Part shown: piece after piece, positions 1-8,080 of the stretch
Position numbering within the stretch: position 1 is the first letter of the stretch
Layout: each line of letters opens with the position of its first letter
From: JAFLTL01 sp964389525
GTDB taxonomy: Bacteria > Bacteroidota > Bacteroidia > Bacteroidales > Muribaculaceae
Reading direction: 5' to 3'
DNA: 64,000 nt
Assembly: GCA_964389525.1 (NCBI GenBank)
Contig: CAYMEX010000004.1
Span: forward strand, 1 to 64,000
Notes under the pieces: model-generated
The model's database searches: none
What the model saw: only the letters and a program-made list of their open reading frames with translations
What the model was told of the DNA's origin: nothing
Position numbers and translations under genes: made by a program

Positions 1-174
1 TTTCCACACCCACCAAACTTTTTCGCAACTTTTTTCAAAGAAAATTGCAACATCCGCCACAATACACTATAAATCAACAGGGAGCGAAACAAAAAAGTTC
101 CGCTCCCCGTAAAATCATAACGTGCCACAGAGTCATAAGACCCATTCAATGCGTCATATCATCGCCCCGACGCA
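1..174. other. Intergenic, imperfect hairpin near 80-107
   Basis: No gene is seen. An imperfect inverted repeat at about 80-107 (GGGAGCGAAAC, an A-rich loop, GTTCCGCTCCC, one mismatch) lies just beyond the stop codon of the minus-strand barrel gene. It could act as a weak transcript end for the sigma-factor operon, but there is no clear T-run on the minus strand, so the terminator reading is inference. Confidence 0.3.
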
Positions 175-993
175 TCACCATGCCACAGCAATTCCGACAG
201 TAAACGTCTTGAAATTCACCCCATTTTTTGCTTTTACAGGCGAAGTGGGCGTATATCGGGCAAAAACGCCTATATCGTGCCATTGGAGAGCTCCCATAAA
301 AGAGACACCTATAGCATTATGGTCAAAACCATCCCAGCTGCTGCTGTACTTCACATCATCGAGCCGATACGACGACTTCACCGACGCATGCGTGGTAACG
401 TCAAGCGACGCACCGGCCGTCATGGCAAAACCATGAGTCAGATTCTGACGAATTGTCAAAGGGAACATCATCGAAAACGCATACAGACGCGATGAGCCAT
501 CCTCTGCTCCCTCGGGCCAGGGCTGACAACCGATGATGCCTTTGTCAGGAGTCATACGGCCGTAAAGCCCCTCGCGCGTAACCCAGTTCCTGAAATCCAC
601 ACCAAAGCCGAGGCTGACAGACGGTCCACTGCGCGCCGTCTGATAACGCAATGCAAGTATATGCCCCCAGAAGAAATCTATCGAATGTGATCCACGCTGC
701 TTCAGTCCCGCAGTCTGATCGACAGTCGTGTTCCATCCAAATCCGATAAGCCCCGATGTCAATATCCAGCGCGAGAAATGACCGTCGTGACTGCTCTTGC
801 TGCTTTTAGCATAGTCACGGATAAAAGGAAATGAGAAATTAAACTCACTCTCATCATGATCATAACGCACCTCTGCTGTCTTGTCGTCATCTTCTACGGC
901 ACTCATGCCGTCAACGCCGGAAGCATACGCCGGAACAGAAGATAAAAACATCGCACATGACAGTACCAATATATATCCCGCAATCTTCTTCAT
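175..993 (-). CDS. Outer membrane beta-barrel protein, last gene of ECF sigma operon
   Basis: A protein of about 272 residues with an N-terminal signal peptide (MKKIAGYILVLSC...AYASG) and alternating amphipathic strands rich in aromatic residues and glycine. It ends in an aromatic residue (VGIAVAW), as expected for an outer-membrane barrel inserted by BAM. An ATG three codons upstream at 1002 is possible, but the AAGG-like sequence is better spaced from 993. It is the fourth gene of a minus-strand cluster behind an ECF sigma factor, so it is probably a target of that regulon. I do not recognise a specific family; the function is unknown. Confidence 0.7.
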   Translation of the reverse strand: MKKIAGYILVLSCAMFLSSVPAYASGVDGMSAVEDDDKTAEVRYDHDESEFNFSFPFIRDYAKSSKSSHDGHFSRWILTSGLIGFGWNTTVDQTAGLKQRGSHSIDFFWGHILALRYQTARSGPSVSLGFGVDFRNWVTREGLYGRMTPDKGIIGCQPWPEGAEDGSSRLYAFSMMFPLTIRQNLTHGFAMTAGASLDVTTHASVKSSYRLDDVKYSSSWDGFDHNAIGVSFMGALQWHDIGVFARYTPTSPVKAKNGVNFKTFTVGIAVAW

Positions 994-1015
994 AACTTTC
1001 ATCCTTTTTATTGTC

Positions 1016-1459
1016 TTACTTCTTTATCATTTTCTTTATGTCGGCAAAAGTGGCGTCTCCCTCCATATACATCGCCACAGTCTTTTTCCCGTTTGAAAAA
1101 ATAAACATATAGCGGTTATGCCGTGCCACCGGCGGGAACGAATAAAAAGCATAGTTTATTATTCCCGAGCTGCTCGACAGCTCATTGTCCACCGATTTTT
1201 CAAGCATACTCATCGCCACCGAGTTCATTTTCGACATCGAAGCGCTGTCTGTCACACTCACACTCTTGAAATAGTCAAGCTTATTGTCGGCAAGACTTTT
1301 TTCCGTCCGACCCGACACCACCGCTACAGTCGCATTGGCAAGAATCGGAGCCTTATCACCGAACAGCTCGGAGATCGGCGCAAGACCATCGAAGTGCTGC
1401 GCATAGGCACACATACTTGCGACGCACATGACCGTCAGAAACAATATCCTTTTCATCAT
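1016..1459 (-). CDS. Small secreted protein, DUF6108-like
   Basis: A 147-residue protein with a signal peptide (MMKRILFLTVMCVASMCAYAQ) and no other membrane segment. The mature part has the pattern I associate with DUF6108 proteins of Bacteroidales: a GL..ISELFGD start, a central block that avoids cysteine, and a C-terminal RYMFIF...YMEGDAT..DIKKMIKK segment. These proteins often sit next to sigma and anti-sigma genes, as here. The family assignment is from memory and moderate. Molecular role unknown; probably periplasmic or surface-exposed. Confidence 0.6.
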   Translation of the reverse strand: MMKRILFLTVMCVASMCAYAQHFDGLAPISELFGDKAPILANATVAVVSGRTEKSLADNKLDYFKSVSVTDSASMSKMNSVAMSMLEKSVDNELSSSSGIINYAFYSFPPVARHNRYMFIFSNGKKTVAMYMEGDATFADIKKMIKK

Positions 1460-1470
1460 ACAATTACAAT

Positions 1471-1998
1471 TTATCTGATTAAAGCACCGGCATCCGGCAA
1501 TTCGTCCATACTACTGCTGTCAAACGTCACCCGCGTCCTGTCGATAACCTCGCAAGCCTCCATGAGCTCCCCGTCGACAATCGCGCCGAAATCGCCCAAC
1601 ACACCGGCGGCATCCGAGAGCTCACTGTCGATTATCGACATCACAGCATCGCGGTCGTCGGTCTCCGATCCGAAGACACAGGCATAATACATCTCCTGCG
1701 ACACATCGCCGGAAGCAGCAGGCATCAGTTTCACGACACCGGCACCAAGCACTGCCACAACCGCAGCAGCCGCACAAGCCGACAGCACCCGACGCACACG
1801 CCGCCCAGCCACACTGGCATTTTTCCGACGCGTCGCCCCTACTGCAAGCAGCATCAGGCAATCAGCTTCAGCATCGGTAAGCTCCCTCACCTTCTCCGCT
1901 TCAACGATCAGCGTCGACAGACGCCGTTCTTCATCGCGCGATGTGCCTCCCGCCATATATTTCATACAGAGACGTTGGATCAAGTCTTTACTATTCAT
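1471..1998 (-). CDS. Probable anti-sigma factor (single TM)
   Basis: A 175-residue protein encoded 7 bases after the ECF sigma gene. The first 70 residues are charged and predicted cytosolic (EERRLSTLIVEAEKVRELTDAEADCLMLL). One membrane segment follows (about residues 70-92, VLSACAAAAVVAVLGAGVVKLM), then an acidic periplasmic tail of about 80 residues. This topology and the position immediately downstream of an ECF sigma gene suggest an anti-sigma factor. No zinc-binding HxxxCxxC motif is seen, so it is not a classical ZAS protein. The assignment rests on topology and context. Confidence 0.55.
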   Translation of the reverse strand: MNSKDLIQRLCMKYMAGGTSRDEERRLSTLIVEAEKVRELTDAEADCLMLLAVGATRRKNASVAGRRVRRVLSACAAAAVVAVLGAGVVKLMPAASGDVSQEMYYACVFGSETDDRDAVMSIIDSELSDAAGVLGDFGAIVDGELMEACEVIDRTRVTFDSSSMDELPDAGALIR

Positions 1999-2004
1999 GG
2001 CCTA

Positions 2005-2517
2005 TTAACATGTGTGATACTTTTTATGATACAGATCACGCGCCTTCGCTCTGGCACGCGAAAGGTTGACTCGGACAGCCACAGGCGTGAGCGACAGGCA
2101 TTCGGCAATCTCATCTACATCAAGCCCCTCGACATCGTGCAGTCTCATCACTTCACGCTGCATAGCCGGCAGACCGCTGTCAACGATATATGCAAGACGC
2201 CGCAACACATCCGCCGCATCAGCCGGCGCCACAGCGTCATCATCAGCAACCCCGTCACCGACATCCTCCAGACTCGCACACTCGGTCGTTCGCCGCCTAA
2301 GATCTATTGCCGAACGTGCCACAGTGCGCGACACGTAGCCCTCGGGGCAACCATCCTCATCATCGGCCGCGATAGAGCGACGACGCTCCCACAGACGGCA
2401 GAACGCTTCCTGCAGGGCATCATCGGCATCGTCCTGATTGCCGGTGATATACAGAGCCGTCCGACGCAGGCGGTCCCGCATACCGATGAATATATCCGTG
2501 AGTCTGTCGCTTGTCAT
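2005..2517 (-). CDS. ECF RNA polymerase sigma-70 factor
   Basis: A 170-residue sigma factor with region 2 (DDADDALQEAFCRLWERR, about residues 28-46) and region 4 (MQREVMRLHDVEGLDVDEIAECLSLTPVAVRVNLSRARAKAR, about 118-160) containing the -35 recognition helix-turn-helix. Regions 1 and 3 are absent, as in the ECF class. It probably directs transcription of its own operon (anti-sigma-like protein, DUF6108-like protein and barrel). The linker between regions 2 and 4 is unusually rich in Asp and Ala (DVGDGVADDDAVAPADAAD). The signal that activates it cannot be read from the sequence. Confidence 0.9.
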   Translation of the reverse strand: MTSDRLTDIFIGMRDRLRRTALYITGNQDDADDALQEAFCRLWERRRSIAADDEDGCPEGYVSRTVARSAIDLRRRTTECASLEDVGDGVADDDAVAPADAADVLRRLAYIVDSGLPAMQREVMRLHDVEGLDVDEIAECLSLTPVAVRVNLSRARAKARDLYHKKYHTC

Positions 2518-2683
2518 TACTATTGAGTCTGTCCGATGCTCTGTTTGCCTTTCTGTAATTATTACGGCAATTTCAGCCGCCTGTTACATCCACATCATGC
2601 TTTTTTATCAAAAATACTCAAAAAAGACTATTTCTACCCGCGACAGCATAACAAGACACACACCCATTACCCAATTTTTGAGT

Positions 2684-2715
2684 ATTGTCGGCATTTTTCA
2701 TCAGATCTAATTTTG
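2684..2715 (+). promoter_or_regulatory. Putative Bacteroidetes-type promoter of the haem uptake operon
   Basis: A -7 element TAATTTTG (2708-2715) fits TAnnTTTG. A -33-like ATTG (2684-2687, one mismatch to TTTG) lies 20 bp upstream. It would start a transcript near 2721 with a leader of about 25 nt before the GTG at 2746. No Fur box was recognised with confidence. Confidence 0.5.
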
Positions 2716-2745
2716 CACCGTTAAACAACAACATTTCAGATAAGA

Positions 2746-4281
2746 GTGAAAAAGACATCTTGCATATTCAACTGGAAAGGCTTTCATAAGTGGGTAGGAA
2801 TATTGCTGTCCGTTTTCATCATAATATTTTGTATTTCAGGAATTATACTCAACCACCGCCGGCTCTTTTCGGACTGCGGCGTCGATCGGAGGCTTATGCC
2901 GGCGGCATACAGCGTCAAAGACTTCAACAACGCCATCATCAAAGGCACACTACCGCTCGACGGAGACCGGATAATCGCCTACGGCTATGCAGGCGCATGG
3001 CTTACCGACAGAAACTTCTCCACAGCCCACGACTTTAACTCCGGCTTACCCGGAGGAGTGGACGGACGCAACATACGCAACATCGTCAGGACACGCGACG
3101 GCCGGATTTGGTGCGCCGCCCAGTATGGCATATACCTTCTCAACGACCGGCAATGGATCGAAACACCGCTTGACGGACACAACGAAAGAGTCACCGATAT
3201 CGCTCTTGCTCCCGACAGTTGCAGCGTGGTGGCAATGACACGAAATGCCGTATACACACAGTCGGAAGACAACACTTTCCGACGCCACGAGATCCAGGCT
3301 CCTGAAAACCGCAACGACAGGGTCACGCTGTTCAAATCACTCTGGATGCTTCACAGCGGAGAACTCTTCGGCACCGCCGGACGCGTGATTGTCGACCTCA
3401 TAGCTTTGATCATCGCTTTTCTGTGCATCACAGGCATCATCCTGCTGCTACTCCCCTATTCAATAAGAAAATCAGCCGGGAAGCAGCACAGCAGAGAAGC
3501 GCAAAAGAAAGCATCGTCTCTCAGATGGAATATGAGGTGGCACTACCGCATCGGTTTCACGACACTTGTCCTCACCATCCTGATAGCATTCACAGGCATG
3601 TGCCTGCGCCCGCCGATGATGATACCCGCCGTCCTTATCAAGACGCCCCCGTTTCCGGGCAGTGCGCTCGACAATCCCAACCCATGGCACGATCGTTTGC
3701 GCGCATTGCGGTGGGATGACGCCGGCGATTGCTGGATCCTCTCGACATCCGAAGGCTATTTCCGCATCGATCGCGGATTCACAGGCCGCCCACAGTCAAT
3801 ACCGGCATCACAGACACCACCGGTAAGCCCGATGGGCATAACAGTGTTCGAGAAAGAAAATACCGGAACATGGCTCATCGGATCCTTCAGCGGCTTATAT
3901 CGGTGGAACCCCGCCACCGGGTCGGTTGTCGACTATCTAAGCGGAGAGACCTGCAGCCCGTCGCAACGACGGAGTTTTGCCGGCGACAGACTTGTCAGCG
4001 GATACTCGGCCGATTTCGACACTGCGGCACCTGTCGTGTTTGACTACAGTTCAGGCACATCCCTGCTGCCGGAAATACCCGTGATCCTGTCGCGGCAGCC
4101 GATCTCGCTCTGGAATTTTGCTCTCGAGCTCCACGTCGGACGCTGCTACACACCGTTCCTCGGCCCGTTCTCCGAGCTGTTTGTATTTATGTCAGGACTG
4201 CTTCTGATACTGATACTCGTCTCCGGGCTAATAATTCGCAACCGACATAGACGTAAACAAAGAAAACATAATATGAACTAA
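2746..4281 (+). CDS. PepSY-associated TM protein with propeller-like periplasmic region
   Basis: A 511-residue membrane protein starting at GTG. It has four predicted membrane segments (about residues 15-38, 213-240, 268-290 and 478-500) and the W..FHKWVG...SGIILNHRRLF signature of PepSY_TM proteins, relatives of the PiuB and FoxB membrane proteins linked to iron uptake and reduction. Between the segments are repeats such as DGRIWCAAQYGIYLLN and GCWILSTSEGYF that resemble two-component-regulator propeller blades. It heads an operon with HmuRSTUV homologues, which suggests a role in inner-membrane haem or iron handling, perhaps electron delivery. The latter is inference. Confidence 0.75.
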   Translation: MKKTSCIFNWKGFHKWVGILLSVFIIIFCISGIILNHRRLFSDCGVDRRLMPAAYSVKDFNNAIIKGTLPLDGDRIIAYGYAGAWLTDRNFSTAHDFNSGLPGGVDGRNIRNIVRTRDGRIWCAAQYGIYLLNDRQWIETPLDGHNERVTDIALAPDSCSVVAMTRNAVYTQSEDNTFRRHEIQAPENRNDRVTLFKSLWMLHSGELFGTAGRVIVDLIALIIAFLCITGIILLLLPYSIRKSAGKQHSREAQKKASSLRWNMRWHYRIGFTTLVLTILIAFTGMCLRPPMMIPAVLIKTPPFPGSALDNPNPWHDRLRALRWDDAGDCWILSTSEGYFRIDRGFTGRPQSIPASQTPPVSPMGITVFEKENTGTWLIGSFSGLYRWNPATGSVVDYLSGETCSPSQRRSFAGDRLVSGYSADFDTAAPVVFDYSSGTSLLPEIPVILSRQPISLWNFALELHVGRCYTPFLGPFSELFVFMSGLLLILILVSGLIIRNRHRRKQRKHNMN

Positions 4282-4295
4282 ACTACAGCACAATT

Positions 4296-4772
4296 ATGAA
4301 AAGTCTCAAGACCATCTTCGCGACAATGGCCGTATGCCTCGGCATCATGGCGACTGCAACAGCATGCTCCGACGACAAAGACGAGCCCGCGGTTCCAGCC
4401 GCAAGAAGTGTTGCCGGCACATACAACTCCGATATGACATGTTCGGTTATGGGTCAGGAATCTGTCTTCGAGGACATGACATTCACATTCACCTCGACCG
4501 ACGACGCCACCGTCACACTCGACATGTCATCGTTCGGCAATCCCCCCATGCAGGTTCCCGCCATCAAGGTCACAGGCATAAAGGTTAGCGGCGAAAACGG
4601 CACATACACGCTTGCACCTACCGACTTCAACGGCACGACTCCCGACGGCAAGGCATACTCCGGAAAAATTCAGGGTAATTTCGCCGACAACAGCCTTACA
4701 ATGCAGTTCAACCTGCAGTATGGCGCAATGCCGATGCCGATGATCTGCTCGTTCACAGCACCTAAAAAATAA
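4296..4772 (+). CDS. Calycin-like lipoprotein (HmuY position)
   Basis: A 158-residue lipoprotein with a lipobox-type signal (GIMATATAC, Cys about residue 24) and an acidic stretch (SDDKDEP) after the cysteine, typical of surface-exported Bacteroidetes lipoproteins. The rest is beta-rich (VAGTYNSDMTCSVMG, KITG.KVSGENGTYTL, PDGKAYSGKIQGNF) and matches the calycin-like domain type. It occupies the slot directly before the TonB receptor where HmuY-type haemophores sit in the Porphyromonas hmu operon, so it may bind haem or another tetrapyrrole at the surface. The sequence does not show HmuY family identity. Confidence 0.7.
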   Translation: MKSLKTIFATMAVCLGIMATATACSDDKDEPAVPAARSVAGTYNSDMTCSVMGQESVFEDMTFTFTSTDDATVTLDMSSFGNPPMQVPAIKVTGIKVSGENGTYTLAPTDFNGTTPDGKAYSGKIQGNFADNSLTMQFNLQYGAMPMPMICSFTAPKK

Positions 4773-4778
4773 ACTGTC

Positions 4779-6953
4779 ATGTCACAGAGGCTTTCTTACA
4801 TTACGCTTTCGCTCTGTAGTATGCTCTGCTCCGTCACAGCACTTGCCGGCAACTATATCGGCAAGGTGCTTGACGGCAACTATATCGGCAAGGTGCTTGA
4901 CGGCAACGGAGATCCATTGACCGGCGCAGTAGTCAGAGTTATCGATGATGACAAGGCAGCTGTGACCGACATCGACGGAAGATTCAGACTTCAGATTCCC
5001 GGCGACAAAGCCGTGAAAATACAGGTTTCCTATATAGGTTTTATTACAAATACACATATCCTGCGCCCGGCCTCGGCCGACAGCAAGGAACAGGTCATCC
5101 ACATGACACCCGATCTGACGCGCCTCGACGAAGTGGTAGTCACCGCTACACGCACTCCCAAGACGCTGAAAGACGCGCCGGTTGTCACACGTCTTATCTC
5201 GGCCGACGACATTAAGAAGGCCGACGCCACAAATATTCAGGATCTCCTCACCGAGGAGATACCCGGACTGGAGTTCGGCTACGCCATGAGTCAGGAGACA
5301 TCGCTCAATATGAGCGGTTTCGGCGGAAACACCATACTGTTTCTTGTCGATGGAGAGAGACTTGCCGGAGAAACGATGGACAACGTCGACTACAACCGTC
5401 TGAATCTCGACAATGTCGGACAGGTCGAGATCGTCAAGGGGGCATCGTCAGCTCTATATGGAGCAAATGCCGTAGGCGGAGTCGTTAACCTCATAGCCCG
5501 TGAGAGCAAAGAGCCGTGGCATGTCAACGTCAATTCACGCTACCGCTCGGCCGGCAATGAATGGCGAACCGGAGGCGACATAAACTTCAACTCGAAGAAG
5601 TGGAACTCCAACACCTCCATTCAGCACACTACCGCCGAGACCATACATCTCACCGATGCCTTCGACACTGAGTCCAAGATTCACGACATCTACGGAGGCA
5701 ATACGGTCAATGTGAAAGAGCGCCTCACATACCGCATCACCGACGATCTCCGGCTCATCGGACGCGGAGGCTATTTCAACCGCACAAGCGACCGCGCCAA
5801 CTATACAGACCATTACTACGACTATACGGCCGGACTGCGCTCGGTATGGCATATCGATGGAAACCAGAATCTTGAGGTCTCCTACAGTTTCGACCAGTAC
5901 GACAAGGCCCGCTACGTCGGCAATAGCCGCACACACGATCACGACTACACCAACCGTCAGCACATCGCTCACGCCCTCTACACCCGCTTCTGGGGAAGCA
6001 ACGCACTTACCGTAGGCGGAGATTTCATGAACGACTATCTCACGACCTATCAGTTCATCGACTCAAGCCATCATTCACAGAATACGCTCGACGCATTCGT
6101 GCAGTTCGACTATTCTCCGCTCACATGGCTCAACGTCATCGCAAGCGTGCGCGAAGACTACTTCTCCGAGTCGACGAGCAACGCGCTCACAGGGCGCCTC
6201 GCCACCATGTTCAAGCTCGCGCCGCTCTCAATCAGAGCCTCATATTCGGGAGGTTTCAGAGCACCGACACTCAAAGAGATGTATATGTGCTTCGACATGG
6301 CCGGCATACAGATGATCTACGGCAACCCCGATCTGAAACCCGAGCGAAGCCACAACTTCAACCTCGCACTCGAGCGCACCGGTCAGATTCGCAGAGGACG
6401 TCTCGGAGGATCCTACAGCTTCACCGCCACAGGCTACTACAACTACTACAACAGCCGCATCACAACGACCGATTTCCCTGGCGACGACTCACACGAGCAA
6501 GGTGCCATATACTGCAACGAGAAAGGTGTAAAGGTTGCCGGACTCGACGTGAACGCACGCTACCGTTCCATCATCGGACTCGGCGTGTCGGCAAGCTACA
6601 ACTACCTGCATGTCGCCGGACGCTCGATCGACTCACAGTTCACCCAGCCGCGACCACATTCTGCCACATGGCGCGTCGACTACGACCGCCGGCTCTGCAG
6701 CTCATACCGCCTCTACGCATCGCTTTCCGGACGCTATCTCGCGAAACCCGAGAGCAGGAGCGAGACCGACGGAGCATACTCGATGTGGAAATTCACATTG
6801 CAGCAGAGCGTGTGGCGGGGCATGAAAGTCAACTTCATAATTGAGAACCTCTTTGACTACAAGCCGAAAGTCTACTACTGGAACTCGGCACCCACAGCAG
6901 GCCGGACATGGTCAGTAGGCCTGTCGCTCGACATCGACGAAATATTCAAATAA
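4779..6953 (+). CDS. hmuR: TonB-dependent haem receptor, HmuR-like
   Basis: A 724-residue outer-membrane receptor. Signal peptide about residues 1-23, a CarboxypepD_reg-like domain about 25-105, a plug about 115-235 (LDEVVVTATRTPK, TNIQDLLTEEIPGLEF, VEIVKGASSALYGANAVGGVVNL), then a 22-strand-type barrel ending in VGLSLDIDEIFK. The gene order receptor, CobN-like, membrane protein, MotA/ExbB-like, DUF2149-like is that of hmuRSTUV, supporting haem or porphyrin uptake. The first strand of the CarboxypepD_reg domain is duplicated exactly (see repeat 4848-4901). Six bases separate it from the lipoprotein gene. Ligand identity is inference. Confidence 0.8.
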   Translation: MSQRLSYITLSLCSMLCSVTALAGNYIGKVLDGNYIGKVLDGNGDPLTGAVVRVIDDDKAAVTDIDGRFRLQIPGDKAVKIQVSYIGFITNTHILRPASADSKEQVIHMTPDLTRLDEVVVTATRTPKTLKDAPVVTRLISADDIKKADATNIQDLLTEEIPGLEFGYAMSQETSLNMSGFGGNTILFLVDGERLAGETMDNVDYNRLNLDNVGQVEIVKGASSALYGANAVGGVVNLIARESKEPWHVNVNSRYRSAGNEWRTGGDINFNSKKWNSNTSIQHTTAETIHLTDAFDTESKIHDIYGGNTVNVKERLTYRITDDLRLIGRGGYFNRTSDRANYTDHYYDYTAGLRSVWHIDGNQNLEVSYSFDQYDKARYVGNSRTHDHDYTNRQHIAHALYTRFWGSNALTVGGDFMNDYLTTYQFIDSSHHSQNTLDAFVQFDYSPLTWLNVIASVREDYFSESTSNALTGRLATMFKLAPLSIRASYSGGFRAPTLKEMYMCFDMAGIQMIYGNPDLKPERSHNFNLALERTGQIRRGRLGGSYSFTATGYYNYYNSRITTTDFPGDDSHEQGAIYCNEKGVKVAGLDVNARYRSIIGLGVSASYNYLHVAGRSIDSQFTQPRPHSATWRVDYDRRLCSSYRLYASLSGRYLAKPESRSETDGAYSMWKFTLQQSVWRGMKVNFIIENLFDYKPKVYYWNSAPTAGRTWSVGLSLDIDEIFK
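4848..4901 (+). repeat. Perfect 27-bp tandem duplication inside hmuR
   Basis: Two identical adjacent 27-bp units (4848-4874 and 4875-4901) encode GNYIGKVLD twice, just after the signal peptide cleavage region. A third partial unit (GGCAAC) follows. The duplication is in frame and adds nine residues to the mature N-terminus. Confidence 0.95.
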
Positions 6954-6973
6954 GCTCTTAAGTGATTCAACTA

Positions 6974-8080
6974 ATGAGTAAACGTAAAATTTTCCTTATC
7001 ATTGGTTGCGCCTTCATTTTAGGCGCAGCCGTTTTGTTGTGGAATACACTTGCGTCACCGACAAAGATCGCGTTTGTCAATTACCAGGCCATCACACTCG
7101 GCCAGATATCAAAAGCCAACGACGGCTCGTTTGTAAAGATTTCCGAGCTTGCAGCCGAAGATCTTGACGATGCCGGCGACTACGACATGGTCTTTGTCAA
7201 CGGCATGGGGCTGCGCATCACCGACGACCAGAGGCAGGCGCTTGCCGGTGCCGCTGAGTCGGGCACTCCTGTCATAACCACTGCGGCGACAAATCCACAG
7301 AACCAGATTGTTTCGGTGGATTCCATCGACAACGAGTTTCTGCGCCAGTATCTCGTTGGAGGACGTGCCAACTACCGCAACATGCTGCGCTATGTCCGCC
7401 GCTTCATCGACGGGAAAAAACTTTTCGTCAGAGAGCCGGGCGATCCCGTCCTGTCAGCGTCCTCACTGCTCTACTACCCCTCCGAAAACGACAATCTCAA
7501 TTTCAGTTCGGTCAGCGACTATGAGGAATGGCTGAAGAAAAACGGCAAATGGGACAATAAGGCGCCGCATATCATCCTCACCGGTCAGATGGGAGTACCT
7601 GACGAGCTCATCGCCTCACTCGAGGCCTCCGGCAATATTGTCTATCCCGTTAATGTGATACAGCAGTTCGTCACACGAGGCCACGCCGACTCCATTGCAG
7701 CGGCTGCCATGATCAACATGGCACACGGGCGCATGGGCGATCAGATCGTTGAGTATCTTGAGAAGAACAACATCCCGCTCTTTTCGCCGCTCAACGTCAA
7801 CCGCGGTTACGACGAGTGGATGGACGACAAGATGGGCATGAACGGAGGTTTTCTTTCACAGAGCGTTGTCACACCCGAGATCGACGGTGCCGTAAGGCCT
7901 TATGCGTTGTTTGCTCACTTCGAGGGTGAAGACGGCCTGCCGCATGTCGCCCCCATACCCGGACGTCTTGATGATTTTGTCGCTACTGTCAACAACTACA
8001 CCGATCTGCAGTCAAAACCCAATAGCGATAAGAAGATCGCGATCTTCTATTTCAAGGGACCCGGTCAGAATGCTTGGTAG
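6974..8080 (+). CDS. hmuS: HmuS/CobN-like chelatase-superfamily protein, N-terminal part (frameshifted)
   Basis: The N-terminal 368 residues of a CobN/BchH-superfamily protein with a membrane anchor (KIFLIIGCAFILGAAVLLW). It ends at TAG 8078-8080 inside the conserved segment IAIFYFKGPGQNA. The next expected residues, LVAEGMEVAPSLYNLL, are encoded in the -1 frame from 8074, so one base appears to be missing at the GCTTGG junction. HmuS of this operon type has been described as a haem-processing (dechelatase) member of the chelatase superfamily; that function is from the literature, not the sequence. A GTG at 6962 would add four residues; ATG 6974 is preferred. Confidence 0.75.
   Translation: MSKRKIFLIIGCAFILGAAVLLWNTLASPTKIAFVNYQAITLGQISKANDGSFVKISELAAEDLDDAGDYDMVFVNGMGLRITDDQRQALAGAAESGTPVITTAATNPQNQIVSVDSIDNEFLRQYLVGGRANYRNMLRYVRRFIDGKKLFVREPGDPVLSASSLLYYPSENDNLNFSSVSDYEEWLKKNGKWDNKAPHIILTGQMGVPDELIASLEASGNIVYPVNVIQQFVTRGHADSIAAAAMINMAHGRMGDQIVEYLEKNNIPLFSPLNVNRGYDEWMDDKMGMNGGFLSQSVVTPEIDGAVRPYALFAHFEGEDGLPHVAPIPGRLDDFVATVNNYTDLQSKPNSDKKIAIFYFKGPGQNAW

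Noticed and set aside
8072..8080. Programmed -1 ribosomal frameshift in hmuS
   Set aside because: No X-XXY-YYZ slippery sequence at the junction; AAT GCT TGG does not allow tRNA re-pairing in the -1 frame.
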